60,974 nt of DNA, taken from Halothiobacillus sp. (GTDB lineage Bacteria; Pseudomonadota; Gammaproteobacteria; Halothiobacillales; Halothiobacillaceae). The translations under genes and the position numbers were made by a program. Shown here piece by piece: positions 17,571 through 27,740 of the stretch. Position 1 is the first letter of the stretch. Every line of letters begins with the position of its first letter. The notes below the pieces were generated by a model. That model was not told the DNA's origin and did not search any database. It saw only the letters and a program-made list of their open reading frames with translations. The stretch is from the NCBI GenBank assembly GCA_024636015.1, contig JAGXHU010000047.1, positions 1-60,974 of the forward strand. The letters run 5' to 3'.

Positions 17571-18263
17571 ATGGCGCGCAAGACAATTTTGATCGTTGAA
17601 GATGAAAAACCAATCCGTGAGATGGTCGCTTTCGCATTGGGTCGAGCAGGCTACGATCTGGTCGAGGCGGGTGATGTGGCTGAGGCCTTCGAACAATTGT
17701 CGCACAAATTGCCGGATCTGGTCCTACTGGACTGGATGCTGCCGGGTGCCAGCGGTATCGAATTCGCGCGGCGGATGAAACGGGATGAATTGACCCGTGA
17801 TGTGCCGATCGTGATGTTGACCGCCCGCGGCGAGGAAGAAGACAAGGTTAGCGGTCTTGAAGCCGGTGCCGACGATTACATCACCAAGCCGTTTTCTCCC
17901 CGCGAGTTGATGGCGCGGATCAAGGCCGTCCTCCGTCGGGTGTCGCCCGAGGGCGAGGGAGGCGTGATCGAGGTGGCCGGCCTGCGTCTCGACCCGGAAA
18001 GCCATCGAGTGACCGGGGGCGATGTGGATATTGAGATTGGTCCGACTGAATTCCGACTTCTGACGTTTTTCATGACGCACCCCGAGCGTGTATTCAGCCG
18101 AACCCAGCTGCTGGATCGGATTTGGGGGCGCAATGCTTATGTGGAAGAGCGAACCGTGGATGTGCATATTCTCCGGTTGCGCAAGGCATTGATGCCCAGT
18201 GGATTTGATGCCCTAATTCAAACTGTGCGCGGCGTTGGGTATCGTTTGTCGAGCAAGTCCTAA
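17571..18263 (+). CDS. phoB: Phosphate regulon response regulator PhoB
   Basis: 230 residues from ATG 17571. The frame is open back to 17499, but that part carries the Pho box and reads as non-protein. The receiver domain (1-120) has the acidic pair in VEDE, the phosphoacceptor in LLDWMLPG and the conserved lysine in [11 protein letters not shown] winged-helix DNA-binding domain of OmpR type follows (about 130-228; [30 protein letters not shown]). Phosphorylated by PhoR, it activates phosphate-scavenging genes. phoR follows 90 bp downstream in the same direction. Confidence 0.93.
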   Translation: MARKTILIVEDEKPIREMVAFALGRAGYDLVEAGDVAEAFEQLSHKLPDLVLLDWMLPGASGIEFARRMKRDELTRDVPIVMLTARGEEEDKVSGLEAGADDYITKPFSPRELMARIKAVLRRVSPEGEGGVIEVAGLRLDPESHRVTGGDVDIEIGPTEFRLLTFFMTHPERVFSRTQLLDRIWGRNAYVEERTVDVHILRLRKALMPSGFDALIQTVRGVGYRLSSKS

Positions 18264-18353
18264 TGGGGCTCGGCTACTACTGACCTGGCATTGTGATATC
18301 TGGCGCTCGCGCCAGAGCGCCTCGATTCCCGTTCACCCGGATGAGCTCTCGTT

Positions 18354-19754
18354 TTGACCCAGAAATCCGTTCCTTATCCTCCGACTTCGTCGAGTCCCGC
18401 TGCATCACCTGCCGCACACACAGCGCGAACATTCAGATTGAGCGTGGCGCGCTGGCGCCAGGAATTGTGGTTGGCGTGTTTCTGTGCCGGGCTGGGCGGG
18501 GTTGTATTATTTTTTCTGCATGAATGGGGGTGGTCTCTGGCGGCAACCCTCGGGGCTTATAATCTGTCGCTGATCTACCGGCTTATCCGGTTGGCACGGA
18601 GCTCTCGACGTCATCAGCATGGACTGGCGGTCTACGGAATTCCCGGGTTGGTTCAGGATCGGCAGCGCCGGATCCGGACAGCTTGGCGGCGACGGCAGCG
18701 AAAACTGGTCGAGTTGTTGAAGCGTTATCACCATTCGGCGATGTCGGTGCCGGATGCCATGGTGGTGCTGACCCCTACGCGGGAGATCGAATGGCTCAAT
18801 GATGCTGCCTGCGAGCTATTGAGTCTGTCACGCGGCGATGCGGGCCTCAGGATCGATAATCTGATTCGACATCCGAGTTTTGTGCACTGGCTCAACGAAA
18901 ACGGCACGAGCCTGGAATTTCAGTCGCCGGGCGATGAGCAACGTGCCGTCAGTCTCCGTATGGAGCCTTATGGGGAAGACCGAAATCTCCTCATCGGCCG
19001 GGATGTGACGGCGCTGTACCGATTGCAGGGTGTCCGCCAGGATTTCGTGGCCAATGTATCGCATGAGTTGCGTACACCGCTGACGGTGTTGGCCGGTTAC
19101 CTGGAAACCCTGCTCGATAGCGAGGAAGACACCTCGGGCGAGATGCACCGGATTTTGACCAACATGCATCAGCAATCGGAGCGGATGCGTCGGATTGTGG
19201 AAGATCTGTTGCTGTTATCCCGGTTGGAAACGACGCATCCCGACGAGGAGTATTTCGAATCGATCGACATGGCGGGCTTGTTGAGCATCATTTCGCATGA
19301 CGCACAACTGCTGTCCGGTCCGGAGCAGCATCAGATCGTACTGGAGGTTGATCCACAACTGTGGCTGATCGGTATCATTCGCGAATTACATTCAGCACTG
19401 TCCAATCTGGTGTTTAATGCCGTGAAATATACCCCCGGTGGGGGAAGGGTCACGATCCGCTGGTTTGCCAATGCCCGAGGGCAACCCGTTTTCGAGGTGC
19501 AGGATACGGGGATCGGAATCGAGCCGCGGCATATTCCCCGCCTCACGGAGCGTTTCTACCGAATCGACGTGGGCCGTTCGCGCGCGCGCGGCGGGACGGG
19601 GCTAGGACTGGCTATCGTTAAGCACGTCATTCTGCGCCATGACGCGTCTTTGGACATAACGAGTCAGCCGAATCTGGGCAGTACCTTTCGTGTGACATTT
19701 CCGGTGTACCGTGCCGAGCGGCATGGACTCACACCGTTGATCAATAAGGCCTGA
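18354..19754 (+). CDS. phoR: Phosphate regulon sensor kinase PhoR
   Basis: 466 residues if started at TTG 18354. The start is uncertain, since a GTG about 30 codons on, just before the membrane segment, is also possible. One or two membrane segments lie at about 38-75, a PAS domain at about 125-215, then the H-box VSHELRTPLTVL, N-box NLVFNAVKYTP, G1 DTGIGIEP and G2 GGTGLGLAIVKH. It phosphorylates PhoB when phosphate is short. It ends 38 bp from the convergent pilR stop. pst transport genes are not in the window. Confidence 0.9.
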   Translation: MTQKSVPYPPTSSSPAASPAAHTARTFRLSVARWRQELWLACFCAGLGGVVLFFLHEWGWSLAATLGAYNLSLIYRLIRLARSSRRHQHGLAVYGIPGLVQDRQRRIRTAWRRRQRKLVELLKRYHHSAMSVPDAMVVLTPTREIEWLNDAACELLSLSRGDAGLRIDNLIRHPSFVHWLNENGTSLEFQSPGDEQRAVSLRMEPYGEDRNLLIGRDVTALYRLQGVRQDFVANVSHELRTPLTVLAGYLETLLDSEEDTSGEMHRILTNMHQQSERMRRIVEDLLLLSRLETTHPDEEYFESIDMAGLLSIISHDAQLLSGPEQHQIVLEVDPQLWLIGIIRELHSALSNLVFNAVKYTPGGGRVTIRWFANARGQPVFEVQDTGIGIEPRHIPRLTERFYRIDVGRSRARGGTGLGLAIVKHVILRHDASLDITSQPNLGSTFRVTFPVYRAERHGLTPLINKA

Positions 19755-19791
19755 GTCGCAACGGGCGGGGGGGGTGTCCTCCGTCAGGCGG

Positions 19792-21195
19792 TTATTCAAC
19801 GCCCCATTTGCTGAGTCGATAGCGTAATTGACGTAACGTCATTCCCAGTTGCCGAGCGGCCTCACTGCGATTCCAGCGCGTATCTTCCAATGCGCTGAGT
19901 ACCATCCGTTGCTCTCCCGCTTCCAAGGCGTTGAGGGGGGGCTGCCCGAAATTGAGACTGGGCAGCGCCGGAAAGTCTGTCAGGTGGTTCTGGGCGGACG
20001 GTTGCATTGTGGCCGCCATCAGCGTATCCGCCAGTGCATATCGACTAAGCCGATCACCCTCACTCAGTGCCATTGCGCGTTCGAGGCGGTTTTCCAGTTC
20101 GCGTACGTTGCCTTCAAACGTGAGTGTGGATAACCAGTTCAAGGCGTCGGGGGCGATTTCCATCGGCGTGCGTTGTTCACGTGTTGCCAGCTTGTCGAGG
20201 ATGTGCCGACACAGGATCGGCAAATCATCCAACCGCTCGCGCAGCGGAGGAACCCGGAGTTCGATGACGTTCAGCCGGTAGAACAGGTCATGCCGAAAGC
20301 GACCTTCCCGTACGGCTAGGGCCAGATCCTGATGTGAGGCGGAAAGAATGCGCACATCGATGGGGATCTCGACGTGCTCGCCCACCGGGCGAACCTTGCG
20401 CTCCTGAATCACGCGCAACAATTTCACCTGGAGACTCAGCGGTAGTTCCGCCACCTCATCCAGCAGGAGGGTGCCCCCTTCTGCGGCACGAAAGAGCCCA
20501 CTGTTGGACTGATGAGCACCGGTGAAGGCGCCTTTTTTGTGACCAAATAGTTCGCTTTCGATCAACTCCGCCGGAATCGCGCCGCAATTGACGGGGATAA
20601 ATGGCCCATCCGCCCGGCTGCTGCGTGTGTGAATCTGGCGTGCCACCAGTTCCTTGCCGGTACCCGATTCTCCCTGGATGAAGACGGGAGCCTGGGAGCG
20701 CGCCATTTTGTCGATGGTGGTTCGCAATGCCTGCATCGCGCGGGATTCACCCAGCAAGGGAGAGTCTGGCGTGAGTGCAATGGGGCCCGGCGGTATCGTT
20801 TCGGTGCCCGCAGGTACCCTGTCGGCCGCTCGACGCTTCAGCGCATCACGCACCAGACGCTTGAGGACGATTTGTTCGATGGGTTTGGAAACGAAATCGA
20901 AAGCGCCTGCCTTGAGTGCGCGAACGGCGGCATCAACCTGGCCGTGCGCGGTGATCACGGCGACCGGCAGCGTGGGGAATTCGTGACGGATTTCCTCCAG
21001 AAGGCTGAGGCCGTCCCCATCCGGCAGGCGCATGTCAGTCAAACAAAAATCGAGATCAGCACCCACATCCACGAGGAGTTGGCGCGCCTCTGCTAGATCG
21101 GCTGCCAGGTGGCAGGTGATGCCATCCCGACTGAGCGCGAGGGCGATCAGGGTGCGGATGTCTGGTTCATCGTCAATGATCAGGCAGACGGGCAT
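19792..21195 (-). CDS. pilR: Type IV pilus response regulator PilR (NtrC family)
   Basis: 467 residues. A receiver domain (1-120; acceptor aspartate in LTDMRLPDGDG, lysine in VSKPIEQ), a sigma-54 AAA+ domain (about 145-375; Walker [15 protein letters not shown] loop that touches sigma-54, Walker B GGTLLLDEVAELP) and a Fis-type HTH at the C-terminus (NRSEAARQLGMTLRQLRYRL). In pseudomonads PilR activates pilA transcription. It lies 33 bp downstream of pilS and was probably co-transcribed. The pilin gene is not in the window. The assignment rests on the pilS partner and the PP0621 neighbour. Confidence 0.9.
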   Translation of the reverse strand: MPVCLIIDDEPDIRTLIALALSRDGITCHLAADLAEARQLLVDVGADLDFCLTDMRLPDGDGLSLLEEIRHEFPTLPVAVITAHGQVDAAVRALKAGAFDFVSKPIEQIVLKRLVRDALKRRAADRVPAGTETIPPGPIALTPDSPLLGESRAMQALRTTIDKMARSQAPVFIQGESGTGKELVARQIHTRSSRADGPFIPVNCGAIPAELIESELFGHKKGAFTGAHQSNSGLFRAAEGGTLLLDEVAELPLSLQVKLLRVIQERKVRPVGEHVEIPIDVRILSASHQDLALAVREGRFRHDLFYRLNVIELRVPPLRERLDDLPILCRHILDKLATREQRTPMEIAPDALNWLSTLTFEGNVRELENRLERAMALSEGDRLSRYALADTLMAATMQPSAQNHLTDFPALPSLNFGQPPLNALEAGEQRMVLSALEDTRWNRSEAARQLGMTLRQLRYRLSKWGVE

Positions 21196-21228
21196 GAGCG
21201 GCTTCCATGGGGCGGGCGGGGTTTGAGA

Positions 21229-22878
21229 TCAATCATGGTGTTCTTTCCAGGGCGGTACCAACAGGCAGAAGCAACAACCGGTCATATCCGAAGTCTGCGC
21301 GCGCGCATACAACAGAGCCGAGTTGGCCAGTGCGAGCTCCCGGCTGATATAAAGCCCAAGACCGATCCCTTGGGTATGGGTCGTCAGGAAGGGCTCGAAC
21401 AGGGCGCCCTGGACCTCGGGTGCCAAGCCGGGTCCGGCATCACAGACACAGATCTCGATTTGATCGGGGTCCTGTTCACCGTACCGCATCTCCAGACGAA
21501 GATGGACGCGACCGTCGCCGCTCCGACCATGTCGCTGGGCATTCATGACAAGATTGTCCATGATCTGTCCTAGGTGCATTGGGTCAAATCGTACCACGTA
21601 CAGCCCGTTGGTCGGATCGGGCGCTGCCCGGTGCACGTCATTGGCTTCCCAATCCAACCGGTGCAGATTCACGAATTCCTCAAGCCAGGCCGCCAGATCG
21701 ATGCGAACCGGTTGGACGTTCGGCCGTCGGGCGACATCAAGTACGCCTTCAACCAGGGTGTTGATGCGCATGCTGTGCCGGATGATGATCGGGATGAGTT
21801 GGTTGCGTTCCTCATCATTGTGGGTTTCAGCGAGCAGCTCGGCGGCTTGGCGAATGGAGGACAGCGGATTTCTCACCTCGTGGGCGATGCTGGCGGTCAG
21901 GCGACCAAGTGCTGCCAGTTTGTTCTGCTGGGCGCGCGCGTCCTCGGCCGATAGATCGACCAGAGCCACGAGCGTACGTGGCCCGAGCTCGGTATCCAGG
22001 GCATGAAATTCGGCCCGAAATCGCTGAGGTAGGCTCAGTTCGACAGTGGGTTTTTTTTGATGGCCGTGTTGCCACGCTTGTAACGCCTCTGCAAGCGCAG
22101 CCTGTGTATCTTGCAATCGCATCGCGTTGGGAACGCGTGCATTTCCCGGCAGGACGACGGACTTGTGGGGACATTGAGCGCCCAATAACTGACAGGCTGC
22201 ACTGTTGATGTAGTCCACCCGTCCATCCGGCTCGCTGATTAGCACGCCGTTGGATGACTGTTCGATGATCTGCACGGCGAGCGTGGACAGGTAGTTGACC
22301 TCCTGTTCACGTTGCCGCGTGATGTGCTCGAATCGCCGCGCGCGCTGTTCGAAGGTGGCGACCAGAATGGTCACGACAAACAGCGCGAAGCCAAGAAAAC
22401 CGGCGGCGGTGAACTGTCGCTCGGTATGTCCGACCAAGGAGCTGAAGATGGCCTCTCCCAGCACGGCCAGCGAGGCTAGGGCCGCATAACCCACGGCGGC
22501 GGCGCCGCCCAGCAAGACGGCGCTCAGTCCCACCGAGATGATCATCAGTAGGGCGATTCCGCCGCCAGGCCCGCCTGATGCATGCATGATGAGGATGAGT
22601 ATCGTAAGGTCGCCCAGTGCGTGCAGATGCGCCTGGGGCCGATACGGTAGCAGGTGCAGTTCGAGGAGGAACTCGAACCCGGTGGCCACGAACAGGTATC
22701 CCCAGGCGGCAAAGGCAAACAGGTATATATCCTGTTGCCCCAGAACATGAGGCCCGCGCCCGGTGATGGCGGCGACGACGAGGGCAAAGGCCAGGAGCAC
22801 CCGGTAGGCATTGACGAGTCTTATACCGCGCCAGTTATCGTGATCCTGCCCCAATGGGACGACGTTTCGGTGGGGCAT
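21229..22878 (-). CDS. pilS: Type IV pilus sensor kinase PilS
   Basis: 549 residues. About six membrane segments fill residues 22-185, followed by a PAS domain (about 200-320), H-box SIAHEVRNPLSSI, N-box NLVMNAQRHG, G1 DAGPGL and G2 GIGLGLYISREL. This is the build of PilS, a polar membrane kinase that acts on PilR. It shares its first base region with the stop of the upstream PP0621-type gene (ATGA-like overlap), so the three minus-strand genes form one operon. Confidence 0.9.
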   Translation of the reverse strand: MPHRNVVPLGQDHDNWRGIRLVNAYRVLLAFALVVAAITGRGPHVLGQQDIYLFAFAAWGYLFVATGFEFLLELHLLPYRPQAHLHALGDLTILILIMHASGGPGGGIALLMIISVGLSAVLLGGAAAVGYAALASLAVLGEAIFSSLVGHTERQFTAAGFLGFALFVVTILVATFEQRARRFEHITRQREQEVNYLSTLAVQIIEQSSNGVLISEPDGRVDYINSAACQLLGAQCPHKSVVLPGNARVPNAMRLQDTQAALAEALQAWQHGHQKKPTVELSLPQRFRAEFHALDTELGPRTLVALVDLSAEDARAQQNKLAALGRLTASIAHEVRNPLSSIRQAAELLAETHNDEERNQLIPIIIRHSMRINTLVEGVLDVARRPNVQPVRIDLAAWLEEFVNLHRLDWEANDVHRAAPDPTNGLYVVRFDPMHLGQIMDNLVMNAQRHGRSGDGRVHLRLEMRYGEQDPDQIEICVCDAGPGLAPEVQGALFEPFLTTHTQGIGLGLYISRELALANSALLYARAQTSDMTGCCFCLLVPPWKEHHD

Positions 22879-23120
22879 CAGGATGCCTTTTTATCGTGCC
22901 ATTGTTGTGCATGTTCCCAGCTGCAAAAGGACTCTCCTTCACGCTGAATCGATTTTTCGATCGGCAGATAGACCCCGCATTGGCGGCATCTCACCGATTC
23001 GAATGTGTGTGGTTGCGGGCGCGCCTGAGTGGGCTTGGGGTGATTGCGTAGACGAAGCCGGTACGCAATGTACCCAATAAGCCCTCCAATCAGGGCGAGC
23101 CAGAATAGCAGCTTGATCAT
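22878..23120 (-). CDS. PP0621-family small membrane protein
   Basis: 80 residues: one N-terminal membrane helix (LLFWLALIGGLIGYIAY), a basic linker rich in P and Q, then a possible metal-binding pair CRQCG and FCSWEHAQQW. Members of this family sit directly before pilS in many Gammaproteobacteria, and this one overlaps the pilS start. The function is unknown. The upstream gap to ppk (23121-23250) shows no further gene. Confidence 0.8.
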   Translation of the reverse strand: MIKLLFWLALIGGLIGYIAYRLRLRNHPKPTQARPQPHTFESVRCRQCGVYLPIEKSIQREGESFCSWEHAQQWHDKKAS

Positions 23121-23250
23121 GATTTCTTCTCGGTCGGTCGCGCAGGGAATATCTCGGCTGGGTCGAGTCTGGTTCGTCGGCGGCCGATGGTCTCCAGTGT
23201 GTCACATTTGTCTGATTTCATTCACCCAGAACTCGGGGCCAGCCATGGCA

Positions 23251-25326
23251 TCAGGTGAGATCGTCCAGCAAGGATTGCTGGGCCGATCGCGGTTTGGCGT
23301 TATGGTGGCGCTTGACGCGGTGATAGGTGCCATCCGCGCCCAGAGTCCAGGCGCCGGTATTATCTGCCAGATAGCGATCAAAAGCCTCATCCAGTACGCG
23401 TGCCTTGATTTCCGGCGCATCGATCGGAAAGCAGCTTTCCACACGCACGAAAAAATTGCGCGGCATCCAGTCGGCACTGGAGAGGAAGAGTTCATCGTCG
23501 CCGTCATTCAGGAAGTAGAAGACACGGGGATGTTCAAGGAATCGCCCCATGACGGAGCGCACTTGAATATTCTCTGACAGGCCGGGGATGCCCGGCTGCA
23601 AGCAGCACACCCCGCGAATGATGAGGTCGATGTGCACGCCCGCTTGGGAAGCCTGGTACAGCGCCTCGATGATCTGTCGGTCGATGAGCGAATTCATTTT
23701 TGCGCGAATCAGCCCTTTGCGTCCGGCGCGGGCATGATCGCTTTCGCGATGAATTCGCTCCAGCATGCCGCTATGCAGCGTAAAGGGCGACTGCAGCAGG
23801 CGCTTCAGGCGCATCCCGCGGCCGAGGCCGGTCAATTGCATGAACAGTTTATTGACGTCGTCACCGAAAAAACGGTCGTCGGTCAGCAGGCCGAAATCGG
23901 TGTAGATGCGCGCCGTGCCGGGGTGGTAGTTCCCTGTGCCCAAGTGCACAAAACGCTTCAGGCGCGAGCCATCACGACGCAGAACCAAAGCCATTTTGGC
24001 GTGTGTCTTGTAGCCGACGATGCCATAGGCGACATAGGCGCCTGCTTTCTGCAGACGGGTGGTGATGTCGATATTGGCTTCTTCGTCGAAACGGGCGCGC
24101 AGTTCCACCACGGCGGTTACTTCCTTGCCCGCGCGCGCAGCCGCTTCCAGGGCATCAACGATGGCGGAGTCGCGGCCGGTGCGATACAGCGTCATCTTGA
24201 TGGCGACCACCTTGGGATCGCTGGCCGCCTGGCGAATGAACTCAATCACCGGCAGAAAGGATTCATAAGGGTGATGCAGCAGGATCGCACCGCGTTGCTC
24301 GATCGTTTCGAAGATATTACTGTCCGGTCCCAGCTCGCTCTTGAGGCGCGGTGTGAAGGGGGTGTCCTTGAGGTCTGGCCGGGTAACGAGACTATACATG
24401 GCCATCAGGCGGTTCAGATTGACCGGGCCATGCACCTGAAAGACAGCCTGATCCTTCAGTTTGAAGCGGTCGCAGAGAAAATCGATCATTTCCTGCGGGC
24501 AGTTGTCGGCGACCTCCAGTCGGACGGCATCCCCGTAATTACGTTCGAAAAGGCCGCCTTGCAACGTCTTGAGCAGATCCTCGTCATCATCGACATCAAT
24601 GGACAGGTCACTGTTTCGCGTTACGCGGAACTGATAGCAACCGGTCACGGTCATGCCCGGAAACAGTTCGTGCACATGGGCATGGATGATCGAACTGAGA
24701 AAGACGAAGCAATCCACGCTGCCTGCGGCCTCTTCATCCATCCGAATGATCCGGGGGAGCGCGCGGGGTGCCTGCACGATGGCCATCCAGGCTTCGCGGC
24801 CGTAATCGTCGGTGCCTTCCAGGGACACCACGAAGTTGAGGGATTTGTTCAGAATGCGCGGGAAGGGATGCGCCGGGTCCAGTCCGAGCGGCGTCAGCAG
24901 GGGCAGAAGCTCCCGACGAAAAAACTGTTTGACCCAGAGTGCCTGGGCTTCGCTCCAGTGCGTGCGGCGCAGAAAATGAATACCGGATTCGGCGAGTGCG
25001 GGAATAATTTCTTCATTCAGGGTGTGGTATTGGTCCAGAACCAGTTCGTGAGCGCTGGTATATACTTGGTCCAATTGCTCGATTGGCGTGAGTCCGGAGT
25101 CGTCTGGCCGGTTGATGCCTGCACGAAGTTGTTGCGTCAGGGTGCCGACCCGAACCTCGAACAGTTCATCGAGGTTGGCCGAGGAAATGCACAGAAATTT
25201 CAACCGTTCCAGTAGCGGCAGGGATGTGTCCTGCGCCAGCTCCAATACGCGTCGATTGAAGGCGATCAGGCTGAGTTCCCGATTGATGAACAGAGGGGCG
25301 ACCGGGGCGGCAAGAGTATCAGTCAT
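23251..25326 (-). CDS. ppk1: Polyphosphate kinase 1
   Basis: 691 residues, usual length for the family. It reversibly builds polyphosphate from ATP. Visible marks are the N-terminal segment INRELSLIAFNRRVLELA, the phosphoacceptor region GYKTHAKMALV with its catalytic histidine, HLGTGNYHPGTARIYTDF and the second conserved histidine in RFLEHPRVFYF. It faces away from phoU across a gap of 309 bp, so polyphosphate synthesis and phosphate signalling genes share a divergent control region. Confidence 0.95.
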   Translation of the reverse strand: MTDTLAAPVAPLFINRELSLIAFNRRVLELAQDTSLPLLERLKFLCISSANLDELFEVRVGTLTQQLRAGINRPDDSGLTPIEQLDQVYTSAHELVLDQYHTLNEEIIPALAESGIHFLRRTHWSEAQALWVKQFFRRELLPLLTPLGLDPAHPFPRILNKSLNFVVSLEGTDDYGREAWMAIVQAPRALPRIIRMDEEAAGSVDCFVFLSSIIHAHVHELFPGMTVTGCYQFRVTRNSDLSIDVDDDEDLLKTLQGGLFERNYGDAVRLEVADNCPQEMIDFLCDRFKLKDQAVFQVHGPVNLNRLMAMYSLVTRPDLKDTPFTPRLKSELGPDSNIFETIEQRGAILLHHPYESFLPVIEFIRQAASDPKVVAIKMTLYRTGRDSAIVDALEAAARAGKEVTAVVELRARFDEEANIDITTRLQKAGAYVAYGIVGYKTHAKMALVLRRDGSRLKRFVHLGTGNYHPGTARIYTDFGLLTDDRFFGDDVNKLFMQLTGLGRGMRLKRLLQSPFTLHSGMLERIHRESDHARAGRKGLIRAKMNSLIDRQIIEALYQASQAGVHIDLIIRGVCCLQPGIPGLSENIQVRSVMGRFLEHPRVFYFLNDGDDELFLSSADWMPRNFFVRVESCFPIDAPEIKARVLDEAFDRYLADNTGAWTLGADGTYHRVKRHHNAKPRSAQQSLLDDLT

Positions 25327-25455
25327 AATTTCGCAACTTTTTTGGAATAAAATGCAGCCGGTTTGCTGGCGGCGGTTGGTATTGAGTCGAGCTGAGCTGA
25401 AAGCAGGACAAGATATTTTGTCTGAGAGCCCGGTTCCTCCTGCCTCTTCGTGCGT

Positions 25456-25472
25456 CTTGAAACTGTTTCAAG
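25456..25472. promoter_or_regulatory. Palindrome in the ppk1-phoU divergent region
   Basis: A perfect 8-bp inverted repeat, CTTGAAAC / GTTTCAAG around one base, stands near the middle of the gap between ppk1 and phoU. It could be an operator. No clear Pho box was recognised in this gap. Confidence 0.3.
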
Positions 25473-25635
25473 GCAGTCGCTCGTACGAACCCAGCGTGAT
25501 CAACGTCTCAGGATACAAATCTTTTCGCGCTTAAGGCAATATTCTTCATTATGTGGGTCACGGGTGACAGTACAGTGAAGTACCAATTACCTGCGATGGC
25601 CCATTTCCACTCGCAAATCTGGAGTATGCAATTTC

Positions 25636-26349
25636 ATGGATCCTTTTAATGGCACCCCCCACTCCCTGACGCGTTACGACGACGATCTTAACGCCCTGCG
25701 CACCTTGTTGATGAACATGGGTGGTGTGGCCGAGCAGCATTTTGCCGACGCCATGGCCTATCTGTTGGATGGGGATGCTTCGCGGGGCGTTCGTGCGATC
25801 AAGCAGGATTACGAAATCAACCAACTCGAAACAACGATTGATGAACTGGCGATCCAGATCATCGCGCGGTACTCGCCCACGGCTATTGATCTGCGTGGAA
25901 TCATGTCGATCGTGAAGGCCATCACGGATCTGGAACGAATCGGCGATAAATCAGAAAAACTGGCGCGAATCGCCGAAGAAATCGGCCCCGTGTTGCGGAC
26001 GACTGCTTTTCCTGACCACCTGCGTGTCATGGGGCGGATCGTCGGCGGTATGCTTCACGATGCGCTGGATGCCTTCGTGCGGCTGGATTCAGTCGCGGCC
26101 GAGGAAATCATCCGTCGGGATACGCATGTGAATCAGGAATATAATGCCGTTCATGAAGTGCTGCTGAAGTTCATGACGGAGAATCCGCATTCGGCTGATA
26201 CGAGCCTACGGATGCTGTCCTGTATGCGGGCCATTGAGCGGATCGGTGATCACTGCACCAATATTGCAGAGTATGTGATCTTCCAGAAAAAGGGGTCGGA
26301 CGTGCGTCACAGCAACATTGCGGGCGACAAGCAGCGTACTCAGATCTAA
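25636..26349 (+). CDS. phoU: Phosphate signalling protein PhoU
   Basis: 237 residues made of two PhoU helical repeats. Each repeat carries a metal-binding acidic cluster: DLRGIMSIVKAITDLERIGD in the first and LSCMRAIERIGDHCTN in the second. PhoU links the Pst transporter to PhoR and keeps the kinase inactive when phosphate is sufficient. GGAG lies 11 bases before ATG 25636. It stands alone, with ppk1 divergent and a strong terminator downstream. The usual pst operon is not adjacent. Confidence 0.93.
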   Translation: MDPFNGTPHSLTRYDDDLNALRTLLMNMGGVAEQHFADAMAYLLDGDASRGVRAIKQDYEINQLETTIDELAIQIIARYSPTAIDLRGIMSIVKAITDLERIGDKSEKLARIAEEIGPVLRTTAFPDHLRVMGRIVGGMLHDALDAFVRLDSVAAEEIIRRDTHVNQEYNAVHEVLLKFMTENPHSADTSLRMLSCMRAIERIGDHCTNIAEYVIFQKKGSDVRHSNIAGDKQRTQI

Positions 26350-26392
26350 CGCACTTGCCCGTTGGGGCGGTAATTATTGAGATGAGCGTCGT

Positions 26393-26421
26393 AAAAAGCC
26401 CCGGATTCCGGGGCTTTTTTG
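26393..26421 (+). terminator. Rho-independent terminator after phoU
   Basis: An A-run, an 8-bp stem AGCCCCGG / CCGGGGCT with a 3-base loop, then six or seven T, 44 bp beyond the phoU stop. It is near-symmetrical and could also act on the minus strand. Confidence 0.9.
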
Positions 26422-26494
26422 TCATGCATTGCGGGAGGATCCTGTCTCGGTGTCTTCCCGCCCCCCTTCACCGTGTGCGAAGGAGGGATGATGC

Positions 26495-26833
26495 TTACTT
26501 CAGAGTGGCGATATAGGCGCCCAGGTTTTCCATATCCTGATCGGACAGGCCGGCGGCATTGGGGGCCATGATGGCGTAGTTGGGGCCGCCCAAGTTGCGC
26601 TTCTTCAGGGTAGCCATGTCACCGGACTTGAATGCGGCCAAGGTGGCTTTCACGTCAGCGGCAGACATGCCGGTCAGTTTGGGGAACATGCCCTGACCCT
26701 GGGCCTGCATGCCGTGGCATGAAGCGCATGAAGCGTCAAACAGGGTCTTGCCTGCTGCGGAGTCACCAGCGGCCATCGCTGCGCCAGAGGTCATCAGGCC
26801 AGCGGCCAGCATTAATACAGTCATTTTCTTCAT
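26495..26833 (-). CDS. Small periplasmic c-type cytochrome
   Basis: 112 residues from ATG 26833, which has AGGAGA eight bases upstream; the frame is open further back to 26920 but lacks such a site. A signal peptide (MKKMTVLMLAAGLMTSGAAM, cleaved near AMA-AG) is followed by one heme site CASCH and a likely axial methionine in YAIMAPNAAGL. This is the cytochrome c5/c553-like class of electron carrier. The partners are unknown and it stands alone. The gap to the next gene (26834-27074) shows nothing. Confidence 0.9.
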   Translation of the reverse strand: MKKMTVLMLAAGLMTSGAAMAAGDSAAGKTLFDASCASCHGMQAQGQGMFPKLTGMSAADVKATLAAFKSGDMATLKKRNLGGPNYAIMAPNAAGLSDQDMENLGAYIATLK

Positions 26834-27074
26834 CGATTTCTCTCCTGAAGGGGCGGTTGCACGTAGATACACTGAAACATTTAGGCCCACGTGAGCGAGC
26901 GGTCCTGGTTGATTATCCAAGTTTCATGCCAAGACGGTAATTCGGGAAAACTCTCGTGATAATCACACTTTATCAAGCCTCCGAGCATTCGATCAAGGCC
27001 ATTCTGAATTGCAATTTGCACAGTTTCGATCTGGTTTGCAACATCTAACTCCGCCCGGTTTGATGAAGGGCCTC

Positions 27075-27740
27075 TTAATCGGCGAAATAGCGTTTTTCAT
27101 CAAATGAGATGACCCAGGTCGGGACGAGCAGCGCCAGCGCCGTCATGATCATGCCGTTGGCGATCCCTTCCGGGATGGTCAGTAACAGTGACGAGGCGAG
27201 ATAACTTTGCCAGAGGGTGCTCCAGGAATAGAGGTCGAGTGCCACCATCAGCAGGGATGAGGTGACGGCGGCGGCTAGAGCGCCCAGCAGTGCGGACAGG
27301 AACACATCCACGAACAGATAGACGAAGAAGTTGGCGGGGAGAAAGCGCTGCGCGCTGTACGAAATGAGAACGGTCACCGCAATGGGCGGTACGATCATGC
27401 CCCAGAAATCGATGCCCAGTCCGGCCATGCCTGCATACCCCGACGGAGCCAGGATAATGAGGGCCAAGGTTCCCGCGATCAGCGCAAATGGCCAGCCGAT
27501 CAGGAGCGTGACGGCGGTCAGGCCGAGAAAATGTAGCGAGAGGCCCGGTAACGTGTCGGCACGCAAGAACCACAAGAAGATCAGGAACGCGATGCAGGCC
27601 AGAATCAGGTGCTGCCGGAGCGGCATGCGTAACACAGCTCGCCAGGGCGCACGGTACGCCGCGAGCCACAAGGCGATCACCAGGGATAGCCAGCCAATTG
27701 TGGCTGCTGTAATTGAAAGTAAGCTGTCGGGCAAATTCAT
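27075..27740 (-). CDS. CbiM-like integral membrane protein (COG3235 type)
   Basis: 221 residues from ATG 27740 (TGGAG seven bases upstream). Six or seven membrane segments; the segment GLSLHFLGLTAVTLLIGWP is the signature shared with the substrate-binding subunit of energy-coupling-factor cobalt/nickel transporters. No ATPase or T-subunit lies nearby, so this is the solitary version. Metal transport is an inference from the family. No cobalamin riboswitch was recognised in the upstream gap. Confidence 0.75.
   Translation of the reverse strand: MNLPDSLLSITAATIGWLSLVIALWLAAYRAPWRAVLRMPLRQHLILACIAFLIFLWFLRADTLPGLSLHFLGLTAVTLLIGWPFALIAGTLALIILAPSGYAGMAGLGIDFWGMIVPPIAVTVLISYSAQRFLPANFFVYLFVDVFLSALLGALAAAVTSSLLMVALDLYSWSTLWQSYLASSLLLTIPEGIANGMIMTALALLVPTWVISFDEKRYFAD

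Noticed and set aside
23632..25215. Open frame of 527 codons on the plus strand
   Set aside because: It lies entirely antisense within ppk1, has no recognisable motifs and no neighbours to support it. It is a shadow of codon usage.
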